Below are positions 1 to 9,512 of a stretch of DNA of 64,000 nucleotides, in pieces (within the stretch, counting starts at the first letter, position 1; each line of letters opens with the position of its first letter). The stretch lies in the NCBI RefSeq assembly GCF_000317045.1, contig NC_019703.1:3480934-3544933 (forward strand). The letters are read 5' to 3'. Both the position numbers and the translations under genes were made by a program. This DNA comes from Geitlerinema sp. PCC 7407 (GTDB lineage Bacteria; Cyanobacteriota; Cyanobacteriia; PCC-7407). The notes beneath the pieces are model-generated. The model saw only the letters and a program-made list of their open reading frames with translations. It did no database searches and was not told the DNA's origin.

Positions 1-170
<170 letters not shown>

Positions 171-175
171 TTTTG

Positions 176-220
176 GAAACTGCATCCCTAAACAATTCAG
201 TTGTGTGCGATGCAGTTTTC
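176..220 (+). other. Intercistronic hairpin between rpsG and fusA
   Basis: The arms GAAACTGCATC (176-186) and GATGCAGTTTTC (209-220) pair almost perfectly around a 22-nt loop. No clear T-run follows, so this looks less like a terminator than an RNA processing, stabilising or attenuation element inside the str operon transcript. Confidence 0.6.
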
Positions 221-287
221 AATAAAAGTATAGAATCTTAACAAAGCCATAAAGTGCACATCCGCGACAGAGACGAAGGAGTTAGCT

Positions 288-2363
288 GTGGCACGCACCA
301 CCCCGCTTGAGAAAGTAAGGAATATAGGTATCGCCGCGCACATTGATGCGGGCAAAACGACGACGACGGAGCGGATTTTGTTCTACTCCGGCGTTGTCCA
401 CAAAATTGGTGAAGTCCACGAGGGCACAGCCGTCACCGACTGGATGGAACAGGAGCGGGAACGGGGTATCACCATTACTGCTGCTGCTATCAGCACCCAG
501 TGGAAAGACCACCAAATCAATATCATTGATACGCCTGGACATGTAGACTTCACCATCGAAGTAGAACGCTCAATGCGTGTACTCGATGGCGTGATTGCAG
601 TCTTCTGCTCTGTAGGCGGTGTGCAGCCCCAATCTGAAACCGTCTGGCGTCAAGCTGACCGGTACAGAGTTCCTCGCCTAGTGTTCGTCAACAAGATGGA
701 CCGTACGGGCGCGAACTTCTTCAAGGTTTATGGGCAAATTCGCGATCGCCTTCGCGCTAACGCAGTTCCCATTCAAATCCCCATCGGTGCAGAAAGCGAA
801 TTTCGCGGCATCGTAGATCTCGTGCGGATGCGCGCCAAGATCTACACCAACGACATCGGAACTGACATCGAAGATGTTGACATTCCGGAAGATATTCGTG
901 AACTGGCCGAAGAGTATCGCCTCAAGCTCATCGAATCTGTCGCCGAGACAGACGATGCCCTAACCGAGAAGTATCTGGAAGGGGAAGAGCTGACAGAAGA
1001 GGAAATTCGGTACGCCATTCGCAAAGGCGTCATTGCCGGCACTCTTGTTCCCATGCTGTGTGGCTCAGCTTTCAAGAACAAGGGAGTCCAGCTAATGTTG
1101 GATGCGGTAGTAGATTACCTACCCTCTCCTACTGAGGTTCCTCCTATCCAGGGCATCCTGCCCAACGGCGAATCTATAGTTCGTCATTCTGATGACAGCG
1201 AACCCATGTCAGCTCTGGCCTTCAAGATCATGGCTGATCCCTATGGCCGTCTGACCTTTGTTCGGGTTTACTCTGGCATCCTGAAAAAAGGCAGCTACGT
1301 CTACAACTCGACCAAGGGCAAGAAAGAGCGCATCTCTCGCCTGATCGTCCTGAAAGCCGATGATCGTATTGAAGTCGACGAACTACGGGCGGGTGATCTA
1401 GGCGCAGCCTTGGGATTGAAAGACACCTTCACCGGTGACACCATCACCGACGAAGATTCTCCTGTCATTCTCGAGTCTTTGTTCATCCCTGAGCCTGTTA
1501 TTTCAGTCGCAGTCGAGCCCAAGACAAAGCAGGACATGGAGAAGCTGTCCAAGGCACTCCAATCTTTGTCTGAGGAAGATCCCACCTTCCGAGTCAGCAT
1601 CGACCAGGAAACCAACCAGACTGTAATTGCTGGAATGGGCGAGCTTCACCTAGAAATTCTCGTCGACCGGATGATGCGAGAATTCAAGGTTGAAGCCAAC
1701 ATCGGTGCACCTCAGGTTGCCTACCGTGAAACCATTCGCAAATCAGTTCGGGCAGAGGGAAAATTTGTCCGGCAGAGTGGCGGTAAGGGCCAGTATGGCC
1801 ACGTAGTCATCGAGCTTGAGCCTGGTGACACTGGTTCTGGCTTTGAGTTCGTCTCCAAGATTGTTGGCGGTACTGTTCCTAGGGAATACGTTGGCCCGGC
1901 GGAACAGGGTATGAAAGAAGCTTGCGAATCTGGTATTCTTGCAGGCTACCCCGTCATCGATGTCAAAGTAACGATGGTAGATGGCTCCTACCACGACGTT
2001 GACTCCTCTGAAATGGCCTTTAAGATTGCTGGCTCTATGGCAATCAAAGAGGCTGTGATGAAGGCTCAACCTGTGCTGCTTGAACCCATGATGAAAGTGG
2101 AAGTCGAAGTTCCTGAAGACTTCCTCGGAGATGTCATGGGTGACCTCAACTCTCGACGGGGTCAGATTGAGGGCATGGGCTCTGAGGACAGTATTGCTAA
2201 GGTGTCTGCAAAAGTCCCCTTGGCAGAAATGTTTGGATATGCCACCGACATTCGGTCAAAGACTCAAGGTCGCGGTATATTCTCGATGGAATTCAGCCAC
2301 TACGATGAAGTTCCTCGGAACGTGGCTGAAGCAATCATCGCCAAAAGCAAAGGGAACGCATAG
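288..2363 (+). CDS. fusA: Elongation factor G
   Basis: This 691-residue translational GTPase drives tRNA-mRNA translocation on the ribosome. The G1 loop AHIDAGKTT lies at residues 17-25, G3 DTPGHVDF at 81-88 and G4 NKMD at 135-138. The length fits bacterial EF-G, and the domains II-V typical of the family follow without a break. The start is GTG at 288, chosen because AAGGAG (276-281) lies six bases upstream and the N-terminus [20 protein letters not shown] matches the family. It is the second gene of the str operon here, 117 nt after rpsG and 23 nt before tuf, so it is probably co-transcribed with both. Confidence 0.99.
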   Translation: MARTTPLEKVRNIGIAAHIDAGKTTTTERILFYSGVVHKIGEVHEGTAVTDWMEQERERGITITAAAISTQWKDHQINIIDTPGHVDFTIEVERSMRVLDGVIAVFCSVGGVQPQSETVWRQADRYRVPRLVFVNKMDRTGANFFKVYGQIRDRLRANAVPIQIPIGAESEFRGIVDLVRMRAKIYTNDIGTDIEDVDIPEDIRELAEEYRLKLIESVAETDDALTEKYLEGEELTEEEIRYAIRKGVIAGTLVPMLCGSAFKNKGVQLMLDAVVDYLPSPTEVPPIQGILPNGESIVRHSDDSEPMSALAFKIMADPYGRLTFVRVYSGILKKGSYVYNSTKGKKERISRLIVLKADDRIEVDELRAGDLGAALGLKDTFTGDTITDEDSPVILESLFIPEPVISVAVEPKTKQDMEKLSKALQSLSEEDPTFRVSIDQETNQTVIAGMGELHLEILVDRMMREFKVEANIGAPQVAYRETIRKSVRAEGKFVRQSGGKGQYGHVVIELEPGDTGSGFEFVSKIVGGTVPREYVGPAEQGMKEACESGILAGYPVIDVKVTMVDGSYHDVDSSEMAFKIAGSMAIKEAVMKAQPVLLEPMMKVEVEVPEDFLGDVMGDLNSRRGQIEGMGSEDSIAKVSAKVPLAEMFGYATDIRSKTQGRGIFSMEFSHYDEVPRNVAEAIIAKSKGNA

Positions 2364-2386
2364 TCAGGAAGAGGAATAGATAACTC

Positions 2387-3616
2387 ATGGCACGCGCAAA
2401 GTTTGAACGGACTAAGCCTCACGTTAACATCGGCACCATCGGTCACGTGGACCACGGCAAGACGACCCTAACGGCTGCTATCACCATGACCCTCGCGGCC
2501 GCTGGTGGTGCAAAGGCTCGTAAGTACGACGAGATCGACGCTGCTCCCGAGGAGAAAGCTCGGGGTATTACGATCAACACGGCTCACGTGGAATACCAAA
2601 CCGAGAGCCGTCACTATGCTCACGTGGACTGCCCAGGCCACGCTGACTATGTGAAGAACATGATCACGGGTGCCGCTCAGATGGACGGTGCCATCCTGGT
2701 TGTGTCTGCAGCTGATGGTCCCATGCCCCAAACCCGTGAGCACATCTTGCTGGCGAAGCAGGTTGGCGTTCCCAACATCGTGGTCTTCATGAACAAGCAA
2801 GACCAAGTCGATGATGAAGAACTGCTCGAGCTGGTTGAGCTGGAAATTCGCGAGTTGCTGAGCTCCTATGACTTCCCTGGCGATGATATTCCCATCGTCT
2901 CTGGCTCTGCGCTTCTGGCTCTGGAAGCGCTCACCGAAAACCCCAAGATCGCTAAGGGTGAAAACCAGTGGGTTGACAAGATTCTGTCTCTGATGGATGA
3001 GGTCGACCGCTACATTCCTACGCCTGAGCGTGCGGTTGATAAGCCTTTCTTGATGGCTGTGGAGGACGTCTTCTCCATCACCGGTCGTGGTACGGTTGCA
3101 ACCGGCAGAATTGAGCGTGGAAAGGTCAAAGTCGGTGAGACTGTTGAGCTTGTTGGTATTCGCGATACCCGCAGCACCACGGTAACGGGTGTTGAGATGT
3201 TCCAGAAGGTTCTGGACGAGGGTATGGCTGGCGACAACGTGGGCGTTCTGCTGCGTGGTATCCAAAAAGCTGACATTGAGCGCGGCATGGTGATCGCCAA
3301 GCCCGGCTCTATCACCCCTCACACCAAGTTCGAGTCTGAGGTTTACATTCTCAAGAAGGAAGAGGGTGGTCGTCACACGCCTTTCTTCTCGGGCTATCGT
3401 CCTCAGTTCTATGTGCGGACTACCGACGTGACTGGTACCATCGCAGCTTTCACGGCTGATGATGGCACCGATGTTGAAATGGTCATGCCTGGTGACCGTG
3501 TGAAGATGACGGTTGAGCTGATCAACCCGATCGCTATTGAGCAAGGAATGCGCTTCGCTATCCGCGAGGGTGGCCGCACCGTGGGTGCAGGCGTTGTTTC
3601 TAAGATTCTGCAGTAG
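2387..3616 (+). CDS. tuf: Elongation factor Tu
   Basis: This 409-residue GTPase delivers aminoacyl-tRNA to the ribosomal A site. The G1 motif GHVDHGKT is at residues 19-26, DCPGH at 81-85 and NKQD at 136-139. The protein is slightly longer than the 394 residues of E. coli EF-Tu, as is usual in cyanobacteria and plastids. A purine-rich ribosome binding site (GGAAGAGG) precedes the ATG. It lies 23 nt after fusA. A 193-nt spacer with two stable hairpins separates it from rpsJ. Confidence 0.99.
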   Translation: MARAKFERTKPHVNIGTIGHVDHGKTTLTAAITMTLAAAGGAKARKYDEIDAAPEEKARGITINTAHVEYQTESRHYAHVDCPGHADYVKNMITGAAQMDGAILVVSAADGPMPQTREHILLAKQVGVPNIVVFMNKQDQVDDEELLELVELEIRELLSSYDFPGDDIPIVSGSALLALEALTENPKIAKGENQWVDKILSLMDEVDRYIPTPERAVDKPFLMAVEDVFSITGRGTVATGRIERGKVKVGETVELVGIRDTRSTTVTGVEMFQKVLDEGMAGDNVGVLLRGIQKADIERGMVIAKPGSITPHTKFESEVYILKKEEGGRHTPFFSGYRPQFYVRTTDVTGTIAAFTADDGTDVEMVMPGDRVKMTVELINPIAIEQGMRFAIREGGRTVGAGVVSKILQ

Positions 3617-3630
3617 CATCTTGAAGACAG

Positions 3631-3665
3631 GCAGAGGATACCTCAATTCTGATTGAGGCCTCTGC
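3631..3665 (+). other. Hairpin 1 after tuf
   Basis: GCAGAGG (3631-3637) pairs with CCTCTGC (3659-3665), and inside it CCTCAAT (3641-3647) pairs with ATTGAGG (3652-3658). It starts 15 nt after the tuf stop. Only TTTGT follows, so it may be a weak or partial terminator or a stabilising 3' end for the tuf mRNA. Confidence 0.6.
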
Positions 3666-3699
3666 TTTGTAGAGATTGCCAGCCTTCAGATTGTTTTTG

Positions 3700-3737
3700 T
3701 AAGGCAGCGTTGAGCCTATTGCCTCAACGCTGCCTTA
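3700..3737 (+). other. Hairpin 2 between tuf and rpsJ
   Basis: A perfect 15-bp stem is formed by TAAGGCAGCGTTGAG (3700-3714) and CTCAACGCTGCCTTA (3723-3737) around an 8-nt loop. No T-run follows. It lies 73 nt upstream of the rpsJ start, so it could separate tuf and rpsJ expression by processing or attenuation. Confidence 0.65.
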
Positions 3738-3809
3738 TAGCGGGCGTCTCGCCCTGTATTCAAGGTCAGTATTCCTTCTTCTGAACCTAAACAACCGAAA
3801 TAAAATTCC

Positions 3810-4127
3810 ATGGCAACTATTCAGCAGCAAAAGATTCGGATTCGTCTGAAAGCGTTTGACCGTCACTTGCTTGATACTTCTTGTGAGAAGATTGTGGACA
3901 CTGCCAATCGCACCAACGCTACAGCAATTGGCCCTATTCCTTTGCCCACAAAGCGTCGTATCTACTGCGTCTTGCGATCGCCCCACGTGGACAAAGACTC
4001 CCGCGAGCACTTTGAAACTCGGACACACCGGCGCATTATCGATATTTATCAACCTTCTTCCAAGACAATTGACGCTTTGATGAAGCTTGATCTGCCTGCT
4101 GGCGTTGATATTGAAGTAAAACTCTAA
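3810..4127 (+). CDS. rpsJ: 30S ribosomal protein S10
   Basis: This 105-residue protein has the S10 signature: [14 protein letters not shown] near the N-terminus, GPIPLPTK in the middle and [10 protein letters not shown] towards the C-terminus. S10 belongs to the small-subunit head and, as NusE, also joins the antitermination complex. In cyanobacteria and plastids rpsJ is the last gene of the str operon rather than the first of the S10 operon, and that is the arrangement here. A rho-independent terminator follows 38 nt after the stop. Confidence 0.98.
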   Translation: MATIQQQKIRIRLKAFDRHLLDTSCEKIVDTANRTNATAIGPIPLPTKRRIYCVLRSPHVDKDSREHFETRTHRRIIDIYQPSSKTIDALMKLDLPAGVDIEVKL

Positions 4128-4164
4128 AGTCGATCGCCCGTCACTTTATTAATTCCTTTGCAGA

Positions 4165-4199
4165 AAAAGCACCGTGTTTATTCAAAACGCGGTGCTTTT
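4165..4199 (+). terminator. Rho-independent terminator of the str operon
   Basis: AAAAGCACCG (4165-4174) pairs with CGGTGCTTTT (4190-4199), extended by TTT/AAA inside. The stem ends in a T-tract. It lies just downstream of rpsJ. Confidence 0.85.
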
Positions 4200-4312
4200 A
4201 AGCTTTAAAGCAGTCTTGGGAAGTGTACCAAGGTTTTTGCCCAAAGACCCGATTCTGGTAGAGGAATGGGCTAGAGTAAAGAAAGCTGCAAGCTTGTTTA
4301 CATCACTGATAC

Positions 4313-4963
4313 ATGGCGTCTTCATCTTCGATCGCTGTTCGTGAGTTGCCCTTATTTCCTCTGCCAGAGGTTGTGCTTTTTCCTGGCAGGCCGCTTCCTT
4401 TACATATTTTTGAGTTCCGCTACAGGATCATGATGAACACGATCCTCGAGAGCGATCGCCGATTTGGTGTACTGATGTGGGACCCTGTGCAAGGTCAAGC
4501 TGCTCCTATTGGCTGCTGTGCAGAAATTGTTCAGTATCAACGCCTTCCAGATGACCGAATGAAGATTCGGACTTTGGGGCAGCAGCGTTTTCGAGTTATT
4601 GAGTACACCCGTGAAAAGCCTTATCGAGTTGGCCTGGTGGAATGGATCGAAGACGCTCCGACAGACGATGACTTGAGACCACTCACTCATGAAGTCGATC
4701 AGCTCTTGCGAGATGTTGTGCGTCTTTCGGGCAAACTCACCTCTCAGGAAATTGAGCTGCCGGAAAATATTCCAGATTCTCCGATCGAGCTTTCGTATTG
4801 GATTGCCAGCAATCTATATGGAGTTGCTTCTGAGCAACAGACTCTTCTGGAAATGCAGGATACAAAAGCTCGCCTAGAGAGGGAAGCAGAAATTTTGACC
4901 TCTACCCGCAATCACCTAGCAGCAAGAACAGTTTTAAAAGATACGTTTCCCGACCCAAATTGA
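4313..4963 (+). CDS. LON peptidase substrate-binding (LonN) domain protein
   Basis: This 216-residue stand-alone LonN domain has no ATPase or protease part. The N-terminal motif RELPLFPLPEVVLFPG is the family hallmark, followed by LHIFEFRYR. In full Lon proteases this domain recognises substrates. Free-standing copies are common in cyanobacteria and plants and their role is unsettled. The C-terminal third, roughly residues 125-205, is helical. The gene is monocistronic, lies after the str operon terminator and converges with pheA. Confidence 0.92.
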   Translation: MASSSSIAVRELPLFPLPEVVLFPGRPLPLHIFEFRYRIMMNTILESDRRFGVLMWDPVQGQAAPIGCCAEIVQYQRLPDDRMKIRTLGQQRFRVIEYTREKPYRVGLVEWIEDAPTDDDLRPLTHEVDQLLRDVVRLSGKLTSQEIELPENIPDSPIELSYWIASNLYGVASEQQTLLEMQDTKARLEREAEILTSTRNHLAARTVLKDTFPDPN

Positions 4964-4978
4964 GCCATCGAGACTCAG

Positions 4979-5008
4979 AAAAAAGGTACTCTCTGAAATT
5001 TTTGAGAG
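4979..5008 (-). terminator. Terminator downstream of pheA (minus strand)
   Basis: On the minus strand CTCTC (5008-5004) pairs with GAGAG (4993-4989), followed four bases later by six T residues (4984-4979). It is positioned to end the pheA transcript. The stem is short, so strength is uncertain. Confidence 0.45.
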
Positions 5009-5061
5009 GACTATCATGCCTGGATTTGTGAATATGCCAAACCTGAGCAGCAAACTCCTTT

Positions 5062-5913
5062 TTAAGCCATCGATTTTGCAGGGAAGACTGCATAGCTGCC
5101 GAAGATTTTGAGTGTCTCTGTATGAGCCTTCAAAAGCTGCAAGGCTGTTTGCAGCGTCTCATGGTTGGCATCTCCTTCTAAGTCCATGAAAAAGAGATAG
5201 TCTCCAAGCGATCGCTTAGTAGGCCTTGACTCGATTCTGCTGAGATTAATATCTCGGTCGGCGAAAATCTGGAGCGGCTGCACAAGAGCACCAGGAATAT
5301 TAGCCCTGACACTAAAGGCCAAGGAAGTATGGCTCCCACCCGGAGATTCGTTCAAGCCGAGAATCCAAAAACGGGTGCAGTTGTCTGGATAGTCATTAAT
5401 TGGGCAAGCAATAACCGGTAGATTGTAGAGTTCTGCTGCTCGCTGAGAAGAGATCGCGCCGACGGTTTCATCGTCACCCAGAGATTGCAGCGCTTCAGTT
5501 GTGGAGCGCGTTGGGATCAGCTGAACCTGCGGCAAGTGTTTTTCAAGCCAGCCTTGGCACTGGGCTAGAGCCTGGGGATGGGAGTATACCGTTTGAATCG
5601 TACTGAGGGTCTTTGAGTGAGACAGAAATGCGTGAACTATCGGCAAGTCAATTGCCTGCTGAATACGCAGATTGTCTAGCTGCCACAAAGTATCGAGGGT
5701 CATGGTGACACTGCCCTCAATCGAATTTTCAACAGGAACAACGGCCAGATTAGCTTTGCCCTGAGCAACCGCTTGTAAAGTTTGAGCAATACTGGGGTAG
5801 GGGCACAGCAGAGGTAAGGTTTCTTGCTTTTTATTCAGCCAATTTGCCAATAAAAGTGCGGCTGTTTCTGTATAGGTGCCCGTCGGTCCGAGATGAGCGA
5901 TCGAGAAACTCAT
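5062..5913 (-). CDS. pheA: Prephenate dehydratase
   Basis: This 283-residue enzyme converts prephenate to phenylpyruvate in phenylalanine synthesis. It is a monofunctional type: a PDT catalytic domain at residues 1-185 and a C-terminal ACT domain at about 195-280, with no chorismate mutase part. Family motifs seen are GPTGTYTETAA at 9-19, PVENSIEGSV at 60-69, CTRFW at 179-183 around the catalytic Thr, and ESRP at 228-231 in the ACT domain, which normally binds phenylalanine for feedback control. The gene stands alone and converges with the LON-domain gene. Confidence 0.96.
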   Translation of the reverse strand: MSFSIAHLGPTGTYTETAALLLANWLNKKQETLPLLCPYPSIAQTLQAVAQGKANLAVVPVENSIEGSVTMTLDTLWQLDNLRIQQAIDLPIVHAFLSHSKTLSTIQTVYSHPQALAQCQGWLEKHLPQVQLIPTRSTTEALQSLGDDETVGAISSQRAAELYNLPVIACPINDYPDNCTRFWILGLNESPGGSHTSLAFSVRANIPGALVQPLQIFADRDINLSRIESRPTKRSLGDYLFFMDLEGDANHETLQTALQLLKAHTETLKIFGSYAVFPAKSMA

Positions 5914-6109
5914 AGGATTACAAGTTAGTGGGAATCATTATTCACTAATTTCTCAGAAATCAGAGATGTTGTTGGCAGATTTTCCAGCTGCTTTTTTGTT
6001 ATGTCTGAAAAGGGCTCCACAGCATTTATACTGCATGAGATAGACTCAGACCTTCTGAGATAAATCGTAAAATTTTATTACAAGCAGACTGCTATTTTCC
6101 AGTTTTCCT

Positions 6110-6700
6110 ATGCTCACTCGATTCGCCGCCTCTCAATCTGTTGAATTGGCTGTACCTGAGCAGCCTATTTCTATTGAGCATTATTTGCGTCAACCTCAGC
6201 GCCTAGTCCAAGCGCTGGTTGATCCAAGCCGAGTCGAGATTTTGAGTGGGGAGCACTTTCGGCTGAAGATGAAACCTCTCAGCTTTATGATGCTGAGCCT
6301 GCAACCAACGGTAGATATGCGCGTTTGGTCTAGCCGTCGCAATGTTATTTATCTCCAGTCCACAGGTTGTGAAATTCGCGGGATTGAATACATCAACCAG
6401 CGATTTTCGTTGGAGCTAGTGGGCGAGCTGCGGTTGAAGCAGCGGGAACAAGCAGCGTATCTGGAGGGGCGGGCGGATTTGGCCGTGAGTGTTGAGATGC
6501 CGCCAGCGCTGCAGTTTACGCCGCGGCCCTTGCTGGAAGCAACGGGCAATGGACTTTTGAAGAGTGTTTTGCTGACGGTTAAGCAGCGCCTGATGCATCA
6601 GCTGCTGCTTGACTATCGCCATTGGGTACAAACTCAAGCAGCCAACGAGCAGCTTCGAGCGTCTAGCACGCCACTATTGGGGTTCACAGAACAAATTTAG
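6110..6700 (+). CDS. DUF1997 family protein
   Basis: This 196-residue protein is related to the DUF1997 family of cyanobacteria and plants, which has no assigned biochemical role. No signal peptide or membrane segment is evident. The fold is probably a lipid-binding-like alpha/beta domain judged from alternating strands, which is inference. Its 3' end overlaps the 3' end of the convergent rnhB gene by 27 bases, so both transcripts must run into each other. Confidence 0.85.
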   Translation: MLTRFAASQSVELAVPEQPISIEHYLRQPQRLVQALVDPSRVEILSGEHFRLKMKPLSFMMLSLQPTVDMRVWSSRRNVIYLQSTGCEIRGIEYINQRFSLELVGELRLKQREQAAYLEGRADLAVSVEMPPALQFTPRPLLEATGNGLLKSVLLTVKQRLMHQLLLDYRHWVQTQAANEQLRASSTPLLGFTEQI

Positions 6701-7387
6701 GGGGAGTTGGTCGCTGGTGCTTGCTGGCAAGATTTGGCAGGGCGCGAAGGAGCGGCGATGCTGGGGGGTCAGACCGTGCTGCTGTAGGGCTTGGCGATGA
6801 GTTAGGGTGCCGTAGCCTTTGTGGCGGTCTAGACCGTAGTTTGGATAGCGCTTTGCTAGGCGAATGATCAGGTCGTCCCGCCAGACTTTGGCGATGATGC
6901 TGGCGGCGGCGATCGCCAGAGAGCGGCGATCGCCTTGCACAAGGGTTTGCTGCTCTACCGCGAGATGGGGGATGCGCTGGTTACCGTCCACGAGGCAGAA
7001 GGTAGGCGCTACGCTGAGCTTGAGGAAAGCTCGGCGCATCGCCAGCAAACTCGCCTGGAGAATGTTGAGACGATCAATTTCCCCGACTGAGGCTAGGCCG
7101 ATTTGGCAATCAAGGGAGACCTGCTGAATTTGGGCGAATAGGCGCGATCGCTGGGTAGCGGAGAGCTGTTTGCTGTCGGTCACGCCGAGGGTGCTCAAAA
7201 GCGCGTAGCTGTCGGGAGGCAACACGACAGCAGCAGCCACGACTGGCCCAAAGAGAGCACCCCGCCCGACCTCATCGAGTCCTACGAGCAGGCGATCGCC
7301 GTAGTCTTGATCAACCCAGGCGGAGGTCAGGGAGACTGGTAGCAGCGTCCCTGACTCAGATGGCGGCGGCTGTCGGCGTTTGACCAT
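6674..7387 (-). CDS. rnhB: Ribonuclease HII
   Basis: This 237-residue endonuclease cuts RNA in RNA-DNA hybrids and at single ribonucleotides in DNA. GLDEVGRGALFGP supplies the first acidic pair (D38, E39), VDGN gives D134 and QGD gives D153, completing the DEDD metal site. VTDSKQLS and IAAASIIAKVWRD are also family motifs. About 30 extra residues precede the catalytic core. It lies 46 nt downstream of rne on the same strand, so co-transcription is likely. The C-terminus overlaps the convergent DUF1997 gene. Confidence 0.97.
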   Translation of the reverse strand: MVKRRQPPPSESGTLLPVSLTSAWVDQDYGDRLLVGLDEVGRGALFGPVVAAAVVLPPDSYALLSTLGVTDSKQLSATQRSRLFAQIQQVSLDCQIGLASVGEIDRLNILQASLLAMRRAFLKLSVAPTFCLVDGNQRIPHLAVEQQTLVQGDRRSLAIAAASIIAKVWRDDLIIRLAKRYPNYGLDRHKGYGTLTHRQALQQHGLTPQHRRSFAPCQILPASTSDQLPLNLFCEPQ

Positions 7388-7433
7388 AGTGATTGGTCGC
7401 TTGGCGCTCTTCTAGACCAGCATCGCTGCGCGC

Positions 7434-9512
7434 TTAGCTGTCGCTTTCGTTGCCTGACTCAGCCGCTGAAGAGCGACGGCGGCGACGGCGGCGATTTTCG
7501 GGGGCGCTGCTGCGGGCTGCCTTCACGGGGCGATCGCTGCTAACAACCGCAACCACTTCGGGCTCTTCAGCGGGTGATTCTGACGATTCTGCTTCGGGCT
7601 CCTCCGCCTCGAAGGACAACAGCGTCACCGGTTCGGCTGTTGTGCCTTCTTCACCAGGCAGCACAACAGAGACAACCGCTGTCTTGGGGTTTTTGACTTC
7701 TTGAGGCGCCAAAATCAACGGAGAAATTCCCATCAGAGCATAAACGTCTTGCTCTTCGGCAGTCATTTTGACAGTGACTTGCTCTGGTGGGGCTGAGGGT
7801 TCGGCACTGCCGCGGCGGCCTCGGCTGCGCTCTGGGCGATCGCTCCGTTCGGGGCGCTCACTGCGATCGCTTCGCTCTAGCGTCCGCTCAGCGCGCTCCG
7901 GCCGAGGCGTAGCAGCCTCCTGATCCCCAGGCTCCTCGTCAGGTTCGCTCACAGGATTCGAGGCGCGATCGCTCACTCCTTTGGGAGCTTCTTCTCGCCT
8001 GTCAGTGCCCCCTTCCGGGCGGCGACGGCGACGGCGACGGCTACCATTGGAGCTCGGCTGCTCTGGAGGCTGCTCATACTCCTGCGCCTCAGTTTCTGGC
8101 ATCTCCGCCAAGAAATCTTCATCCTCAGACAGATCCGGCTCATCAACCACTTCCGGCGCAATCACAGGCCGGATACTCTTGCGATTGACCGTCCGGCTGC
8201 CGTAGGAATCAGAGCGCTGGGGAAAACGAGATTCGCTGCTGGAGCGATCGCCCAGGCTCTCAGCCTTGGTATCGGCATCTCCGATCAAGTGCACCAGGTG
8301 ACCTAGGCCGTCGCAAGTCGGGCAGCGCCGCCCAAACAGCTCATAGATATTCTGGCCTTGGCGTTTCCGCGTCAGCTCAACCAAGCCCAGCTCCGACAGC
8401 TGGGCGATTTGGGGGCGGGCCTTATCGGCCTTCAGCGCCTTATTAAAATGCTCCAGCACCTGAAGCTGATCGCGGCGGGAGTCCATGTCGATAAAGTCGA
8501 CAATAATCACGCCAGCCACGTTGCGCAGCCGCAGTTGACGAGCGATCTCCGTCGCCGCCTCGCAGTTCGTCCACAAGACCGTTTCTCGGGCCGTCGCCGA
8601 GCGCGTAAAGGAGCCCGAGTTAACGTCAATAACCGTCAGCGCCTCGGTCGGCTCAATGATAATGTAGCCCCCCGATGGCAGGTCTACCCGGGGCTTGAGA
8701 GCCTCTCGAATCGCAGCATTCACCCGGAAGTACTCCAGCAGCGGCGTGCGATCGCGATGATGGTCGATCAGCACCCCCTGGGGAGACTTACCCCCACCCC
8801 AGTTCGTCAGATGCTGCTTAACCCGCTTCACGCCCGTACTAGAGTCCACCACAATGCGATTGACATCCGCACTGTAGACGTCGCGCAGAACCCGCTGAAT
8901 AAAGTCATCATCTCGGTTCAGCAGCGCCGGAGCCCGAGTCGAGCTCGCCTCCTGCTGCACCGTCTCCCACTGACGCTGCAAAAACTCTAGATCCTCAATG
9001 ATGGCTTCCTCAGCCATCCCCTCCGCCTCGGTGCGCACCAGCAAGCCCATTCCCGCAGGCTTGACCAAAATCGCCAGAGCTCGCAGGCGATTGCGCTCAT
9101 TTTCATTGCGAATGCGGCGGGACAGGTTAACGCCTCGGCCAAAAGGCATCAGGACCAGATAGCGCCCGGGCATCGTAATGTTGCCTGTCAGGCGAGGCCC
9201 CTTATTGCCCGTCGGCTCCTTCATGACCTGGACCAGCACTTTTTGCTGGGGCGTCAGCAGCTCTGTGATTGCTCCCGCAGACCGCTTCAGGCGCAGCGGT
9301 CCCAGATCGCTCACATGGATAAAGCCATTGCGCTCAGCATCCCCAATATTGACGAAGGCCGCATCAATACCAGGCAGAACATTTTCGACCACCCCAAGGT
9401 AGATATCACTAATCTGGTGGGTGCCCTTGGCAACAATCAGCTCTTGAATCTGATCTTCTGAAAACACAGCAGCAACACGATGCTGCTCAGCAATCACAAT
9501 TTGTTTCGGCAT
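7434..9512 (-). CDS. rne: Ribonuclease E/G
   Basis: This 692-residue endoribonuclease starts mRNA decay and processes stable RNA. The catalytic half carries an S1 domain at about residues 37-120, metal-binding aspartates in VIDVNSG (D296) and IIVDFIDMD (D339), and the zinc-link CPTC at 397-400. The rest, about 410-692, is acidic and arginine-rich low-complexity sequence. The extreme C-terminus contains RRRRRRSSA (675-683), the nonapeptide known in cyanobacterial RNase E to bind polynucleotide phosphorylase. A second arginine run lies near residue 500. Upstream lies a 690-nt leader, and rnhB follows. The N-terminus MPKQIVIAEQ is typical of the family. Confidence 0.97.
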   Translation of the reverse strand: MPKQIVIAEQHRVAAVFSEDQIQELIVAKGTHQISDIYLGVVENVLPGIDAAFVNIGDAERNGFIHVSDLGPLRLKRSAGAITELLTPQQKVLVQVMKEPTGNKGPRLTGNITMPGRYLVLMPFGRGVNLSRRIRNENERNRLRALAILVKPAGMGLLVRTEAEGMAEEAIIEDLEFLQRQWETVQQEASSTRAPALLNRDDDFIQRVLRDVYSADVNRIVVDSSTGVKRVKQHLTNWGGGKSPQGVLIDHHRDRTPLLEYFRVNAAIREALKPRVDLPSGGYIIIEPTEALTVIDVNSGSFTRSATARETVLWTNCEAATEIARQLRLRNVAGVIIVDFIDMDSRRDQLQVLEHFNKALKADKARPQIAQLSELGLVELTRKRQGQNIYELFGRRCPTCDGLGHLVHLIGDADTKAESLGDRSSSESRFPQRSDSYGSRTVNRKSIRPVIAPEVVDEPDLSEDEDFLAEMPETEAQEYEQPPEQPSSNGSRRRRRRRPEGGTDRREEAPKGVSDRASNPVSEPDEEPGDQEAATPRPERAERTLERSDRSERPERSDRPERSRGRRGSAEPSAPPEQVTVKMTAEEQDVYALMGISPLILAPQEVKNPKTAVVSVVLPGEEGTTAEPVTLLSFEAEEPEAESSESPAEEPEVVAVVSSDRPVKAARSSAPENRRRRRRRSSAAESGNESDS

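Noticed and set aside
2468-3646. 392-codon open frame on the minus strand across tuf
   Set aside because: It lies entirely antisense to the well-conserved EF-Tu gene and arises from codon bias. No ribosome site or domain was seen.
3738-3757. Similarity of the GCGGGCGTCTC string to GCGGGCATCTC near 63434
   Set aside because: The two strings are short and diverged, with only two occurrences noticed. This is not enough to define a repeat family.
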